A stretch of DNA of 64,000 bases, taken from Orobanche coerulescens. Its lineage: Eukaryota; Streptophyta; Magnoliopsida; Lamiales; Orobanchaceae. Location of the stretch: positions 102,328,501 to 102,392,500 of the forward strand of contig CM065815.1 of the NCBI GenBank assembly GCA_033398695.1, in the 5' to 3' direction. This document shows, piece after piece, positions 42,395-52,514 of this stretch. A program made the translations under genes and the position numbers. Every line of letters begins with the position of its first letter. The stretch's first letter is position 1. The notes below the pieces were generated by a model, which searched no databases, was not told the DNA's origin, and was given only the letters and a program-made list of their open reading frames with translations.

Positions 42395-43647
42395 TGTTGC
42401 TACCCAAAATATTATCCGGAGATAGATATTGCTGGAATGGATGGGATAGCAAACAAATGCAAGAGCACTTCCGTGAGAAAGATAAATAACACAAGATTTG
42501 CCGGGGTTGTTAGTCCCGGGCTTGAATGCTCTCGCGAGATATTATTAATACCGATATTCGGGGATACAAGTACTAATATAAGAATACAATTACAATGAGT
42601 GTAAAGTTTCTTGTTATCTTAGCTAGTGAGCGTGTAGATTGCCGGAAGAACCAGATTTGATGCTCTGTGAGTTCTTGTAACAAAGGTGATGAACAGTCGC
42701 GGCGGTGAGAGATCGACCGCCTCTCACGGCGAGTATTTAGCTGGATGTTTGGGCTTCTGGGCTTGTGAATCCCTTGGAATCTGTCTAGTGGAGACTTGTC
42801 GTCGCCGATCGTCTTCTGGACGAGAGATTTGGAGAGAGAAGTCCTGAGATGGATTCCGGTGAGATAGCCGGGAGCTTGGTGATATGTGTGTTCTTCAGTA
42901 TTTCCGTGGATGTATCGGAATGTGAGAGAATGTGAACTTTTGGTGGAATGTATTTCGGACGTAAGTCAAATGAATTCCGAACCGTATATTCAGTGATCTG
43001 GGAACCGTTGAGTGAATTCCGAGTTGTTGGTTAAAATGAATCTAGAACTGAGAACCTTTTTCCAGTAGGAGGAGGTTCTCTATTTATAGGGCTTGGATAC
43101 GCCGGGCGATCGCCTTTACTGCAATATAATAATCGGGCGATCGTCTTTTAGCACATGGGCCTGTCCCTTCAACGTCTGCAGGAAATGCTGTCAGTCAACT
43201 GTGCGGTCCAATGGGGAGCTTACACGCGTCCTGAGTTGCTGTCGCGGGTGGTCCCACTGACAACTTTCGGCGCGCATGCTGGTAGGTGAGGTAGGTGACA
43301 GGCTGTGGTCAAATGTCTTGTCTGTCAGCAAAAGATCTTATCTGCTGGCGAAGATCTCGTCAGCGCCTTTGGTGGATCTGCACGTGGGTGCTTTCCTGAG
43401 ATCCAGTCCTTGATGGTTTTGACGGGCGATCGTCTCTGCTCGGGGCGCAGGTCGATTGCCCTTAGCCGGTTAGTAGAGCAGATCGCCAGCTGCCAAAGGG
43501 CGATCGCCCTGGGAGTCGATCGCTAGGTACCTGATGGTGGTTTGATATCTTTGATTTGGCGAGCTAGCCATAGTTTGACTGATGTTGACTTGGTCGCTCG
43601 GCCTTATAGTCGATCGCCTGTCGGGATGAATAAATCGTGACACAACA
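42395..43647 (-). repeat. 5' LTR of element K
   Basis: 1253 bases, TGTTGCTACC...CACAACA; differs from the left LTR at few positions. TATA box 43081-43088 on the minus strand. Confidence 0.92.
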
Positions 43648-44088
43648 CTGCCTTCTCAGCTCAAGGGCTGCCTAGGACTGCAACCCGTCCAAGAAATAGA
43701 ATAATCGATCCTTGTCCGACATTTCGGGAAGTTCCAACATGAGTGAGGAGAACTCATTGACATAATCCTTCACACTCCCCGATTGCTTCAGGCCACGCAG
43801 CTTCTTCATGGCCAGACTCTCGGCATTCTCCGGATAGAACTGCTTCTTCAAGTCCGCCTTGAATTCTTCCCAAGTGTCTATCTGGCATGTCCCTCGTGCA
43901 ATATCTTGATGGCGCCGTCTCCACCATAAGGCAACGTCATCACTTAGGTACAAGATTGCCGACTTGATCTTGTCCTCGTCATCCCTTATACGTACTGCAT
44001 CCATATAGGTTTCGAGAGACCAAAAGAAGTTATCAAGTTCTTTGGCATTACGCTTACCTAAGTACTTTGGAGGTTCTGGTGCCCGAAT
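43648..44088 (-). pseudogene. gag: gag capsid segment, Galadriel-like element
   Basis: Minus-strand frame with RAPEPPKYLGKRNAKELDNF, YMDAVRIRDDEDKIKSAI, VALWWRRRHQDI, FKADLKKQFYPENAE and VKDYVNEFSSLMLELPEMS. This is the retrotransposon gag (capsid) domain. Flanked left by K and right by F, each with its target repeat; the reading frame is intact. Confidence 0.92.
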
Positions 44089-47000
44089 TGTAATACCCGA
44101 GATTCTCGGTTCCGATTATTTTTGAATTTTTGTCGATTGCGCCATTCATTTTGTTATGTTGGCGATTTCTTGAGATTTTCCCCTATGTTGGGTACGACAC
44201 GATGCACCGTGTTGTGGTGTTCGTCGGGTATGACTTATCGTTGCGTAAGTCGAGCTAATAGTATGTCTTGCTTTGTTATGTGTTCGTTTTTTATTTGGAT
44301 CGTTGGTGTTGTCCGTTAGTGTTTCGTTGCATGTTGAATAATTATTGTTTTGTCGAGGAGTATCGTTTTTGTGCATTTGGTCGACTTTGTAAGATCACCA
44401 CCGGCGCTTATAAAGTCTAAAAATTCTGAAACTTTACAATGTTATAGAGCATCAAACTAGCTTTCCAATGGTTCAAACGGCGAGTCAATCGGAGTCCGGA
44501 CGAAGGAGTTATGGTCGTAATAGCAAAGACTACTCACTGTATAATTAGCGCACGCTAAATACATATATTAGCGCGCGCTAACGGATCTGGCAGAGGGTTC
44601 TGGACTGCATTTTACATCCGTTAGCGCACGCTACACATACCTTAGCGTGCGCTAATCGCTGATGTGATATATAAGACTGCAGAGGTCAACTTTCGTCATT
44701 TCTTCCTCCCCTTTCTTCCTTCCGGCGATCTAGACGATCTTGAGGGCGTATAAGCATGGATTTTGGCCTGATATCATCACCCATCAATATCTTTGAGTTC
44801 CTAATACGGATTTAACAACATCCCAACATCTTTCGCCATTTTAATTGAGGTATTTTCTTCTTAAAACCCTACTTTCGGGATAATTTGGGGTTTATCGTGA
44901 TTTCATGATTCCAATCCGAAATTGTTGATTCCCTTGTTGTTATCTAGTCTTGTTTATCTTAACCCCCAGTTTGAAGTTTCGTTTTCATGTTTTTATCGGG
45001 TTGATTTATGTTCTTGAGATATTTTGGGGTTTTCCTTTTTGATTTCAATTCTGGGCCGATTATGATGAATTGGTCATGTAATTCTTGTTGTATTGGTTGT
45101 AATCTACGGATTAGTAACTCGTTTATCGACTTCATCTCACCCGGAACATGATTTTGGCTTTCTTTGAACGAACCCTTGAACCCTTGTAGTTTCTTAGTGT
45201 CGATTGAGTTTTCGTTTAGTGTTGTTGATTCGTAGCGATGTTATTCTCGTGGTGATTGTGTTGTTATTGATTTATCGTGAAGGTGGTCGGTTTTTGGGGC
45301 TGTTTCTGGGCAGTTTTGGAACATTTGGCCGCTATTTTGGGACTATTTTGGAATTTCATTTTAGTAATTTGTTTCGGAGACATTTGGGGCTGTTTTGGCC
45401 GAGCCGCTTTCGTCGGAGTATTCACAAATTGATTTCGAGGCAAGTATCTTGCCCATACATTACGTGTTTTGTGGATATAATGGTTGCTACGTGTCGATAT
45501 GTGCTAAATAAATATTTATAATCATTTTTCAAAAGAATCGGTATATTTACCATCATGGTTTTCGTAAAGGTGACCCGTGTGAGTCGGGAATTAATATGCT
45601 TAGTTGATTATGTGTGCTAGTGTCGAGTATATGATCACCTTACTTTCGTGTGATGTCATTATGTATGATTATGGCGTCGGTAAATGTAAAGTGTAATTCT
45701 CTTGTCAAGTTATGTGCTTGGAGTCACGTGGTTATGGATAAATATGTGAGTTTTTGTGATATTGGTTGTGTCGTTCGGTGCTGTTGAGATCTTGTGCTCC
45801 CTTGTGAATTGATAGAGTTCTGGGTCGTGAGTACGTGTTGGATAATATGGCCATTCTAGCAAGGTACCTCGACTATATATATTTTATGTGTTTGACCTTT
45901 GAGAGTTTTGGTTTTGTAATCTGTGAGTTGTTACTCTTCCACCTGGGGATGGCATGTGGCCTCTGGGGGCCGATACTAATGGGTACGGCCACGGAAGTAG
46001 ACTTGGGTGTGTGTGTTGATGTTCTTCCACCTGGGGACGGTTCGACGGGACCTCTGGCGCCCGATACTAATGGGTACGGCCGCGGAAGTGGTTTCCCACC
46101 TGGGGACGGTCCGACGGGGCCTCTGGGGGCCGATACTAATGGGTACGGCCATGGGTTACCAAGTGTGGTTTCTGTGATGTTGATGTTGATGTTTTGATGA
46201 TTAATTGTGATATGTCCGGAGTATCACAATACTTTGCACTCGGGGTCGAGATACATTATATATCAGGTCTTGGTGTTTGGCTAGAATGGCATGAGAATAA
46301 TGTGTTATGTGTAAAGTGTCTTTGTAAGTGAATCGCAGTGGATGATCGGGTCGTGGGCCCTGTTTTTTGTGATCGAAATGGTTGGGCCGTGGACCCCGTG
46401 TCTTGTTAATGGATTTGCATTTTTGGAAAAATGAACTTTGGGGCTGTGACCCTATGTGGCTTTCGAGGAATTTAGAACTTTTCTATTTCAAATATTTTCA
46501 AAACTCCCGAGATTTGGAAGTGTTTTCAAAGTGCTTACTTGTTTCGTTTCTAGTTTCAAGACTTGAACTATTTTTTAACCAAATAACATATCTCGGGAAG
46601 TCTTTCGTTGTATTCTCGGAATGTGTTGTGTATGGCTCGTATTTGCACTTTATACTTGCACTAGCGAAACAGTGGAGTTTTGCTAACCCCCGAGTAATCG
46701 GGGGGTGGATATCTGTATTGTGTCCAGGTACATGCAGGTTTTCGGGAGCAAGACACAGGATCGGTACGAGGAATGATGAAAGACGAATGATACTAATCAC
46801 ACGAAGGCCAATTTTGGGTTCAGTTAGTCGGAGTCCATTGTATTGTCTTTTTCGCTGTCATATTGTCTATGTTATGAAGTATTTTACCTTTGCGTGGGTA
46901 CGAGTCTGGATAGAGTTATGTATTTTTGATTTTTAAGACAGTGACAAAAGACCAAATCGGTCTAATGGTTCGTGATTTTGCCGTGTCGATATGTGATGTA

Positions 47001-47089
47001 TTATGTTGTTTCGATGTTTAGCCTGGCGGATCCTCACAGAGAGGGTCTGTGGCGTGTAATATTCCCGGTTAGATTCTAGGGGTGATACA
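44089..47089 (+). repeat. Element F: 3-kb solo LTR
   Basis: Starts TGTAATACCCGAG, ends GGTGATACA, and is flanked directly by CGAAT on both sides (44084-44088 and 47090-47094). There is no primer site, polypurine tract or second LTR, so it is a solo LTR left by LTR-LTR recombination. Related to the LTRs of D (four TAGCGCACGCTA words, 44544-44655, then TATATAA at 44668 and the same downstream sequence) and B (CACCTGGGGACGG module repeats at about 45939-46160; terminal GCCTGGCGGATCC block). Plus orientation by these landmarks. No coding. Confidence 0.9.
45939..46160 (+). repeat. Three-copy module repeat inside solo LTR F
   Basis: Units start at 45939, 46027 and 46096 with CCACCTGGGGA, then CCTCTGG and CGATACTAATGGGTACGGCC. 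The first half matches the two-copy module in the LTR of B. The 120-codon frame across it (repeated PPGDG.TGPL) is not a gene. Confidence 0.8.
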
Positions 47090-47178
47090 CGAATGCGCGG
47101 CGTCTCCCTTGTCATGGTGCCACCTACCACGGCTGCCTTGCACAATGCACAATCCTCCTCGGTCTTATCCATCCGTGC
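47090..47178 (-). pseudogene. gag: Short gag segment, Galadriel-like element
   Basis: 89 bases between F and I. Minus-strand reading MDKTEEDCALCKAAVVGGTM joins the N-terminal coiled-coil part (52269-52514) to the capsid part (43648-44088) in frame. Confidence 0.85.
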
Positions 47179-47542
47179 TGTCACGGGACGGGAGTTCCAA
47201 AGCCCGTGCGGCGTCCCAAGGGCCCTCACACCCCGGGACCAGCCTATTCCTCATCGCATGCCAACTGGTTTCGCCCTGCCATGGGCTCATCAGGGAGACG
47301 GCATTAGCCCCCGACCAGTTGTGCCCTACCCGCAACGATCCCCTTCATAGTCAAGTCCTCGACCAGCGACAAGCTCTCCGGACTAAACTGGGTCGGCATG
47401 CCTAACTCGGCCAGACCGATGCATCCGGGCAAACAACGCCTTAACGCTAATGTCGCCCCCTTTACCCCACTTGTGGCAAGCTAACCAGAAGGCACGCCTC
47501 ATTTGGACGGTCAACACGGACACGACATATCGGGTCGTGACA
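47179..47542 (-). repeat. 3' LTR of element I
   Basis: 364 bases, TGTCACGGG...GTGACA, followed by the polypurine tract in reverse. Confidence 0.9.
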
Positions 47543-47864
47543 TCCTCCCCCACTCAAATCACAGCACGTCCTCGTGCTGGGAAAGAATGTTTCTTTCCGC
47601 ACACTGTATTGTCTCACGCACACAAAACGGTCGTGGCCAAACACATACGGCACCATCCCCCGATGGACAGGCTCTTCACTCGCGCACCTCGCGCTAGCCC
47701 GCAGTGCACCACGCACATACCGCATCACCAATCGACATCAACCTTCACCCTACGTGCTTCCTGGCGTTAGTACCTCGGTTGAACGGCATTCCCTCGCCGC
47801 TGCATTTTTCCCGCATGTCGAGGTTCCCATAGTGGCCCACGATGATCCACGCTCATACACCCCG
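47543..47864 (-). other. Interior of element I, left part, no gene
   Basis: About 320 bases beginning TCCTCCCCCACTC (polypurine tract on the minus strand). C-rich, no protein motif in six frames. Confidence 0.75.
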
Positions 47865-49065
47865 TGATACGAATTATCCGGGGAGAAGCGGATACGTATT
47901 GGTCGGAGTATATGTAGGAATATCGTAGCGGAAGTCTTTTTACGAGTAAGGGTGTTTTTGGATGTATCTTGTGATGTAATATCGAATATGACGAGGAAAA
48001 TTCGAACAAATGGAAAATGGAAGTAATATCGGAAAAGTGATAAAAATATCGATCAAGAAGACTTGAACGATCAAGAACAAAGGTTTATCGAATTAGACCT
48101 ATAACTCGATAGGGTGATTTCTTCCCAAGACCTATTGAGAATCAATCGGATTAATATTCGAAAACGCGTCGAATAAAAATCAAGTTTCGGTAAAAATCAT
48201 TTACCAAGGATAGAAACACAAAGTGTATTCTTTCACATTCAAATTCATCATACAATATCTAATACATGATGAACCAAGCCTACTTATAGGAGAGTAGTCT
48301 CTTACAACTAAGGAATCAATAACTACAAGATCACATGATCTTAGAAATTAAAAACAATAATCAAGATAAAAAAAATAAGATTACAAGGAATCAAATATTA
48401 GGGGTGGGGATCACACACATGAACATGATTATAAGCCATCCTACCATGTGAGGAAAAGGGAGACAAATTAATACACAAAGTGTATAAAATAAAGGAGGCT
48501 GCCGGCTGGACACGGGCCGTGTCGATGGACACGGCCGCGGCTGCATGTGCCATGTGTGGCAGGACTCGACCGTGTTCGACTGACACGGTCGGGCTGGTCG
48601 GCAGGCGTTTCGGCGCTTCTAGGCGAGTAGGACTCGACCGTGTTCGTATGACACGGTCGGGCTGGTCGGCAGACTTGCGACACTTTCCGGAGGAGTGCGA
48701 CACGATCGTGTCCTGGGACACGGTCGAGCTCGGCAGCAGTTCGTTCGGCCAATTCCGGAAGAGTAGGACTCGACCGTGTCGGACGACACGGTCGGGTTCG
48801 GCCGACAAGATCGATTGGCTTATCCGGCACATCTCAAGACGGCCGTGTCGGACGACATCACGGTTCGGCCGGCGTTGCTCGCCATTTCCAGAAGTGCGAT
48901 ATTTTCCTAAGAAAGAGATATTTTCCGGCAGGTTGGACATTCCTTTTACGTCTTATGTCCGTTTTCTCGCCTAAAAATGTAGTCGCACGTGCACGGCGCG
49001 TTGTAAGGCCTTTAACGTCGATTCTTGCTTCGGTTTCTTTATTCGGACTATTCAATTCCGTATCA
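47865..49065 (-). repeat. 3' LTR of element J
   Basis: TGATACGAATTATCC...CCGTATCA. Twin stem-loops reversed at 48084-48141. GC hairpin array at about 48505-48865, with a perfect 10-bp-arm hairpin (CGACCGTGTC/GACACGGTCG). Confidence 0.92.
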
Positions 49066-50180
49066 TCCCCTCCCCCTTTAAAGGGAATTGTCCTCAATTC
49101 CGAACTTCCTCCGTCATCAAGATAATTAATCAAAGCCTCCAAGTACTTGATCTCGAAAATGTCCGCAGTACGTACATGACCCAAAATCTTGAGACGATAG
49201 GTAGTGGGGGGCCCTCGAGAATCACCAACAAAATAACTATCATTATTAATAAAATAATAATAATTACTCCGCCAGGTAATACCGATATCATGAAATGAGT
49301 GGACATCTGAAATGGGACGCACGGTTAATTTCACATCGGGCTCATCCTCCAGAATTGGAAACACTGATAATTCCACATCGGGTTCATCATCAAGAATGGG
49401 AAACACATGATTTATTACGGACTCCTCTTCGTCAACTGGTTCTGCATCAAAGACCGGTGGCCCTTCATAATCCGACCCAATTTCCATGACACTAAAAGGC
49501 TCCTCATCACTAAAATAATTTGGTCCGTTTTGGTCAATTTGGCCAACACAACCAACTGACCCATGCTCAAAGTAGCAAGGTCCAGGTTCGTCGACTAGGG
49601 AGACACGGCTCAACTCATCTTCTTCGTTGAATTGCTCCGTTGAAAACTCTCTCTTGTCTACTTCATTAAAAATGGTGGTAGGGACATCGTCTTCGTCAAA
49701 AAAAATTTCGCTGGAAATTCTTCGATAAAAAAAAAATCTTTGATCAAAGGTTGGTGGCGGGGCGTCGAAGGATTGGTGGTGGGGAAACAACGACTGGTGG
49801 TAAGATGTGGCTTTGAACCTTCGCTTGAAATATTTCTTGAATTTTTGCCAATCTGTAATTTTAGGCTTACGTTGTTTTGAACGGGACTCTTTCAATTTTT
49901 GCCACCAGAAGGCGGCGCTACCGCGGAGGCGCTTTGTCACCAGCGAAACGCGGTGGTTGATCGGGGCAGCCTTGAAGTCCGAGTGCTCCTCACAAGCATG
50001 GAGCCAATCTATGCACGCATCTGGATTACTATCTCCGTGAAATTCCGGTATGCTGCGGAATTTGGCCAAGAAATCAATATCGTTGGCATCGTCTCTGCGT
50101 CTTTCTTGCATACGTTGCTCCGGTAAGCCGTTTAGTGTGTCACGGAGTTTCATCAAGAAATCGAGCTCGGAGAAATCCAT
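48858..50180 (-). CDS. gag: Truncated Gag-like protein of element J, reading into the 3' LTR
   Basis: 440 residues from the ATG at 50180, chosen over one four codons upstream because the relatives start MDFS. Residues about 1-125 are the N-terminal capsid-type region (IPEFHGDSNPDACIDWLHAC, AAFWWQKLKESRS, WQKFKKYFKRRF). No zinc knuckle, protease or RT. The middle is strongly acidic with three tandem units of the type FPILxDEPDVxLxV. A C-terminal block (YYYFINNDSYFVGD, YRLKILGHVRTADIF) recurs in H. The frame crosses the polypurine tract ([10 protein letters not shown]) and about 200 bases of LTR, where LTTRxARATTFLGEKTD is conserved with G, H, L and the LTR at 60482. Function unknown. Confidence 0.8.
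   Translation of the reverse strand: MDFSELDFLMKLRDTLNGLPEQRMQERRRDDANDIDFLAKFRSIPEFHGDSNPDACIDWLHACEEHSDFKAAPINHRVSLVTKRLRGSAAFWWQKLKESRSKQRKPKITDWQKFKKYFKRRFKATSYHQSLFPHHQSFDAPPPTFDQRFFFYRRISSEIFFDEDDVPTTIFNEVDKREFSTEQFNEEDELSRVSLVDEPGPCYFEHGSVGCVGQIDQNGPNYFSDEEPFSVMEIGSDYEGPPVFDAEPVDEEESVINHVFPILDDEPDVELSVFPILEDEPDVKLTVRPISDVHSFHDIGITWRSNYYYFINNDSYFVGDSRGPPTTYRLKILGHVRTADIFEIKYLEALINYLDDGGSSELRTIPFKGGGDDTELNSPNKETEARIDVKGLTTRRARATTFLGEKTDIRRKRNVQPAGKYLFLRKISHFWKWRATPAEP
49066..49080 (-). other. Polypurine tract of element J
   Basis: Plus strand TCCCCTCCCCCTTTA, i.e. TAAAGGGGGAGGGGA on the coding strand. Confidence 0.9.
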
Positions 50181-50417
50181 AACAAGAATCAAGAGATAGT
50201 TCTTGACAAGAAATCGGACAGAAAATTTTCCAAGAATTCCGTGAAGAATGAACCAAGAAGATGATCAAAGAATCTGATCTCCACCGTTCAGACTGTAGTT
50301 CAATGAGTTGGCTTACCTTTGTCAAAATTTCGTGACGATCCAACGGTCGAATCCACGGGAAACTTTATTTTCTTCCGACTGCTCTAATCTTAACAAAAAA
50401 AATTCGTTGAATAACTC

Positions 50418-50449
50418 GCCCAAGGAGATGACCTTGGGCTCCGATACCA
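50418..50449 (-). other. Primer site and adjoining hairpin of element J
   Basis: The primer site is 50437-50449 (minus strand TGGTATCGGAGCC). Overlapping its end is a perfect 8-bp-stem hairpin, GCCCAAGG(TCATCT)CCTTGGGC on the minus strand (50418-50439), identical to that of the array. Confidence 0.85.
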
Positions 50450-50453
50450 CTTA

Positions 50454-51639
50454 TAATACGAATTATCCGGGGAGAAGCGGATATGTATTGGTCGGAGTAT
50501 ATGTAGGAATATCGTAGCGGAAGTTTTTTTACGAGTAGGGGTGTTTTTGGATGTATCTTGTGATGTAATATCGAATATGACGAGGAAAATTCGAACAAAT
50601 GAAAAATGGAAGTAATATCGGAAAAGTGATAAAAATATCGATCAATAAGACTTGAACGATCAAGAACAAAGGTTTATCGAATTAGACCTATAACTCGATA
50701 GGGTGATTTCTTCCCAAGACCTATTGAGAATCAATCGGATTAATATTCGAAAACGCGTCGAATAAAAATCAAGTTTCGGTAAAAATCATTTACCAAGGAT
50801 AGAAACACAAAGTGTATTCTTTCACATTCAAATTCATCATACAATATCTAATACATGATGAACCAAGCCTACTTATAGGAGAGTAGTCTCTTACAACTAA
50901 GGAATCAATAACTACAAGATCACATGATCTTAGAAATTAAAAACAATAATCAAGATAAAAAAAATAAGATTACAAGGAATCAAATATTAGGGGTGGGGAT
51001 CACACACATGAACATGATTATAAGCCATCCTACCATGTGAGGAAAAGGGAGACAAATTAATACACAAAGTGTATAAAATAAAGGAGGCTGCCGGCTGGAC
51101 ACGGGCCGTGTCGATGGACACGGCCGCGGCTGCATGTGCCATGTGTGGCAGGACTCGACCGTGTTCGACTGACACGGTCGGGCTGGTCGGCAGGCGTTTC
51201 GGCGCTTCTAGGCGAGTAGGACTCGACCGTGTTCGTATGACACGGTCGGGCTGGTCGGCAGACTTGCGACACTTTCCGGAGGAGTGCGACACGATCGTGT
51301 CCTGGGACACGGTCGAGCTCGGCAGCAGTTCGTTCGGCCAATTCCGGAAGAGTAGGACTCGACCGTGTCGGACGACACGGTCGGGTTCGGCCGACAGTCA
51401 GTTTGGCTTATCTGGCACATCTCGGCACGGGCCGTGTCGGACGACACGGTCGGGTTCGGTCGGCAGTGCTCGGCCATTTCCGGCAGGCGAGATATTTTCC
51501 GGCAGGTTGGACATTCCTTTTACATCTTATGTCCGTTTACTCGCCTAAAAATGTAGTCGCACGTGCACGGCGCGTTGTAAGGCCTTTAACGTCGATTCTT
51601 GCTTCGGTTTCTTTATTCGGACTATTCAATTCCGTATCA
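50454..51639 (-). repeat. 5' LTR of element J
   Basis: 1186 bases. Its first dinucleotide on the plus strand is TA (TAATACG) instead of TG, a point change. Twin stem-loops at 50673-50730; hairpin array at 51094-51465. Confidence 0.9.
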
Positions 51640-51906
51640 CCCCGATCACCGAAAGGTGGAGCTACCAAAAGTGCGCAATACAAGTGTGTCCACATTCCGG
51701 ACCGTCTGATCTCACAAGCCTAGGACCACCTCTCATTCCGACATAGAATCGGTTCATGTTCTCCACCTAGAAGCCTTGTCAGGAGCCGCACTTTGACCGT
51801 GCCCTCTTTGCACCGGCGTTCACTCCCCGCCCTCATCGGTTTCGGCAGAACTTGACCACACCCGAACCATGCCGTACTGAGAGAGGTTTTGGTCTCCGAT
51901 ACCATG
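51640..51906 (-). other. Interior of element I, right part, with primer-binding site
   Basis: No reading frame. The primer site is at 51892-51904 (minus strand TGGTATCGGAGAC), two bases from the LTR. Confidence 0.8.
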
Positions 51907-52268
51907 TGTCACGGGACGGGAGTTCCGAAGCCCGTGCGGCGTCCCAGGGCCCTCACACCCCGGGACCAGCCTATTCCTCATCGCATGCCAACTGGTTTCG
52001 CCCTGCCATGGGCTCATCAGGGAGACGGCATTAGCCCCGACCAGTTGTGCCCTACCCGTAACGATCCCCTTCATAGTCAAGTCCTCGACCAGCGACAAGC
52101 TCTCCGGACTAAACCGGGTCGGCATGCCTAACTCGGCCAGACCGATGTATCCGGGCAAACAATGCCTTAACGCTAATGTCGCCCCCTTTACCCCACTTGT
52201 GGCAAGCTAACCAGAAGGCACGCCTCATTTGGACGGTCAACACGGACACGACATATCGGGTCGTGACA
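51907..52268 (-). repeat. 5' LTR of element I
   Basis: 362 bases; nearly identical to 47179-47542 with a couple of single-base indels. Confidence 0.9.
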
Positions 52269-52514
52269 GTGCGGTCAGTTCTTCCCGCAATTTGGCTACC
52301 TCGCCAAGAAGTGTGGACTTCAACTCGTTAAGAGCAAGCAACACCTTGTCCTCAATATCGCTGGCATTTTCTTCAAGGACATCCATCCGTTCGATGGTTT
52401 CACCAACAGCCACCTCGATCTTAGTCATCCTTGCTTCCATCGAGGATGCAAGATCCCTGGACTTGTCCCTACCACCTTTCTTGGTCTTGCGACCATCATC
52501 GCCAGCATTGTTCC
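52269..52514 (-). pseudogene. gag: gag N-terminal coiled-coil segment, Galadriel-like element
   Basis: Minus-strand frame: a charged start (GRKTKKGG-like), SSMEARMTKIEVAVGETIER, then heptad-rich IEDKVLLALNELKSTLLG and KLREELTAL. A predicted coiled coil before the capsid is usual for plant gypsy Gag. It lies between I on the left and G on the right. Confidence 0.88.

Larger units (their letters stand above)
35192..43647 (-). mobile_element. Element K: Tat-like retrotransposon without pol, with an opposite-strand gene
   Basis: Target repeats CTGCC at 35187-35191 and 43648-43652. LTRs of about 1253 bases start TGTTGCTACC. Next to the right LTR is a primer site complementary in style to a tRNA other than initiator Met (TGGCGCTAGAAGG on the minus strand). 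Gag is on the minus strand and has the Tat-type core. No protease, RT or integrase exists in the 5.95-kb interior. Instead the opposite strand has its own promoter-like unit, as described for antisense ORFs of the Tat lineage. Non-autonomous. Confidence 0.85.
47865..51639 (-). mobile_element. Element J: gag-only CRM-type non-autonomous element
   Basis: Target repeats CCCCG at 47860-47864 and 51640-51644. LTRs 47865-49065 (1201 bases) and 50454-51639 (1186). Primer site, polypurine tract and one Gag-like gene, all on the minus strand, no pol; total 3.8 kb. Related to H and L by LTR and gene, and to G by the shared stem-loops. Inserted in element I, which is itself inside the Galadriel-like element. 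Confidence 0.92.
47179..52268 (-). mobile_element. Element I: small non-coding LTR element with J nested inside
   Basis: LTRs of 364 and 362 bases (47179-47542 and 51907-52268) start TGTCACGGGACGG and end GTCGTGACA. A polypurine tract (minus strand of TCCTCCCCCAC, 47543) and an initiator-Met-like primer site are present. GTGC is repeated at both flanks (47175-47178 and 52269-52272). Without J it is about 1.31 kb with about 580 bases of interior and no reading frame, so it resembles a large TRIM-type element. LTR ends resemble those of the Galadriel-like element, a possible partner. Confidence 0.88.

Noticed and set aside
45835..46197. 120-codon frame with PPGDG repeats in solo LTR F
   Set aside because: Translation of a three-copy module repeat, part of which is also in the LTR of B in another reading; no gene signals.
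44089..47089. F considered as a complete element with two LTRs
   Set aside because: No internal duplication of its ends, no primer site or polypurine tract; target repeats directly abut the single LTR.
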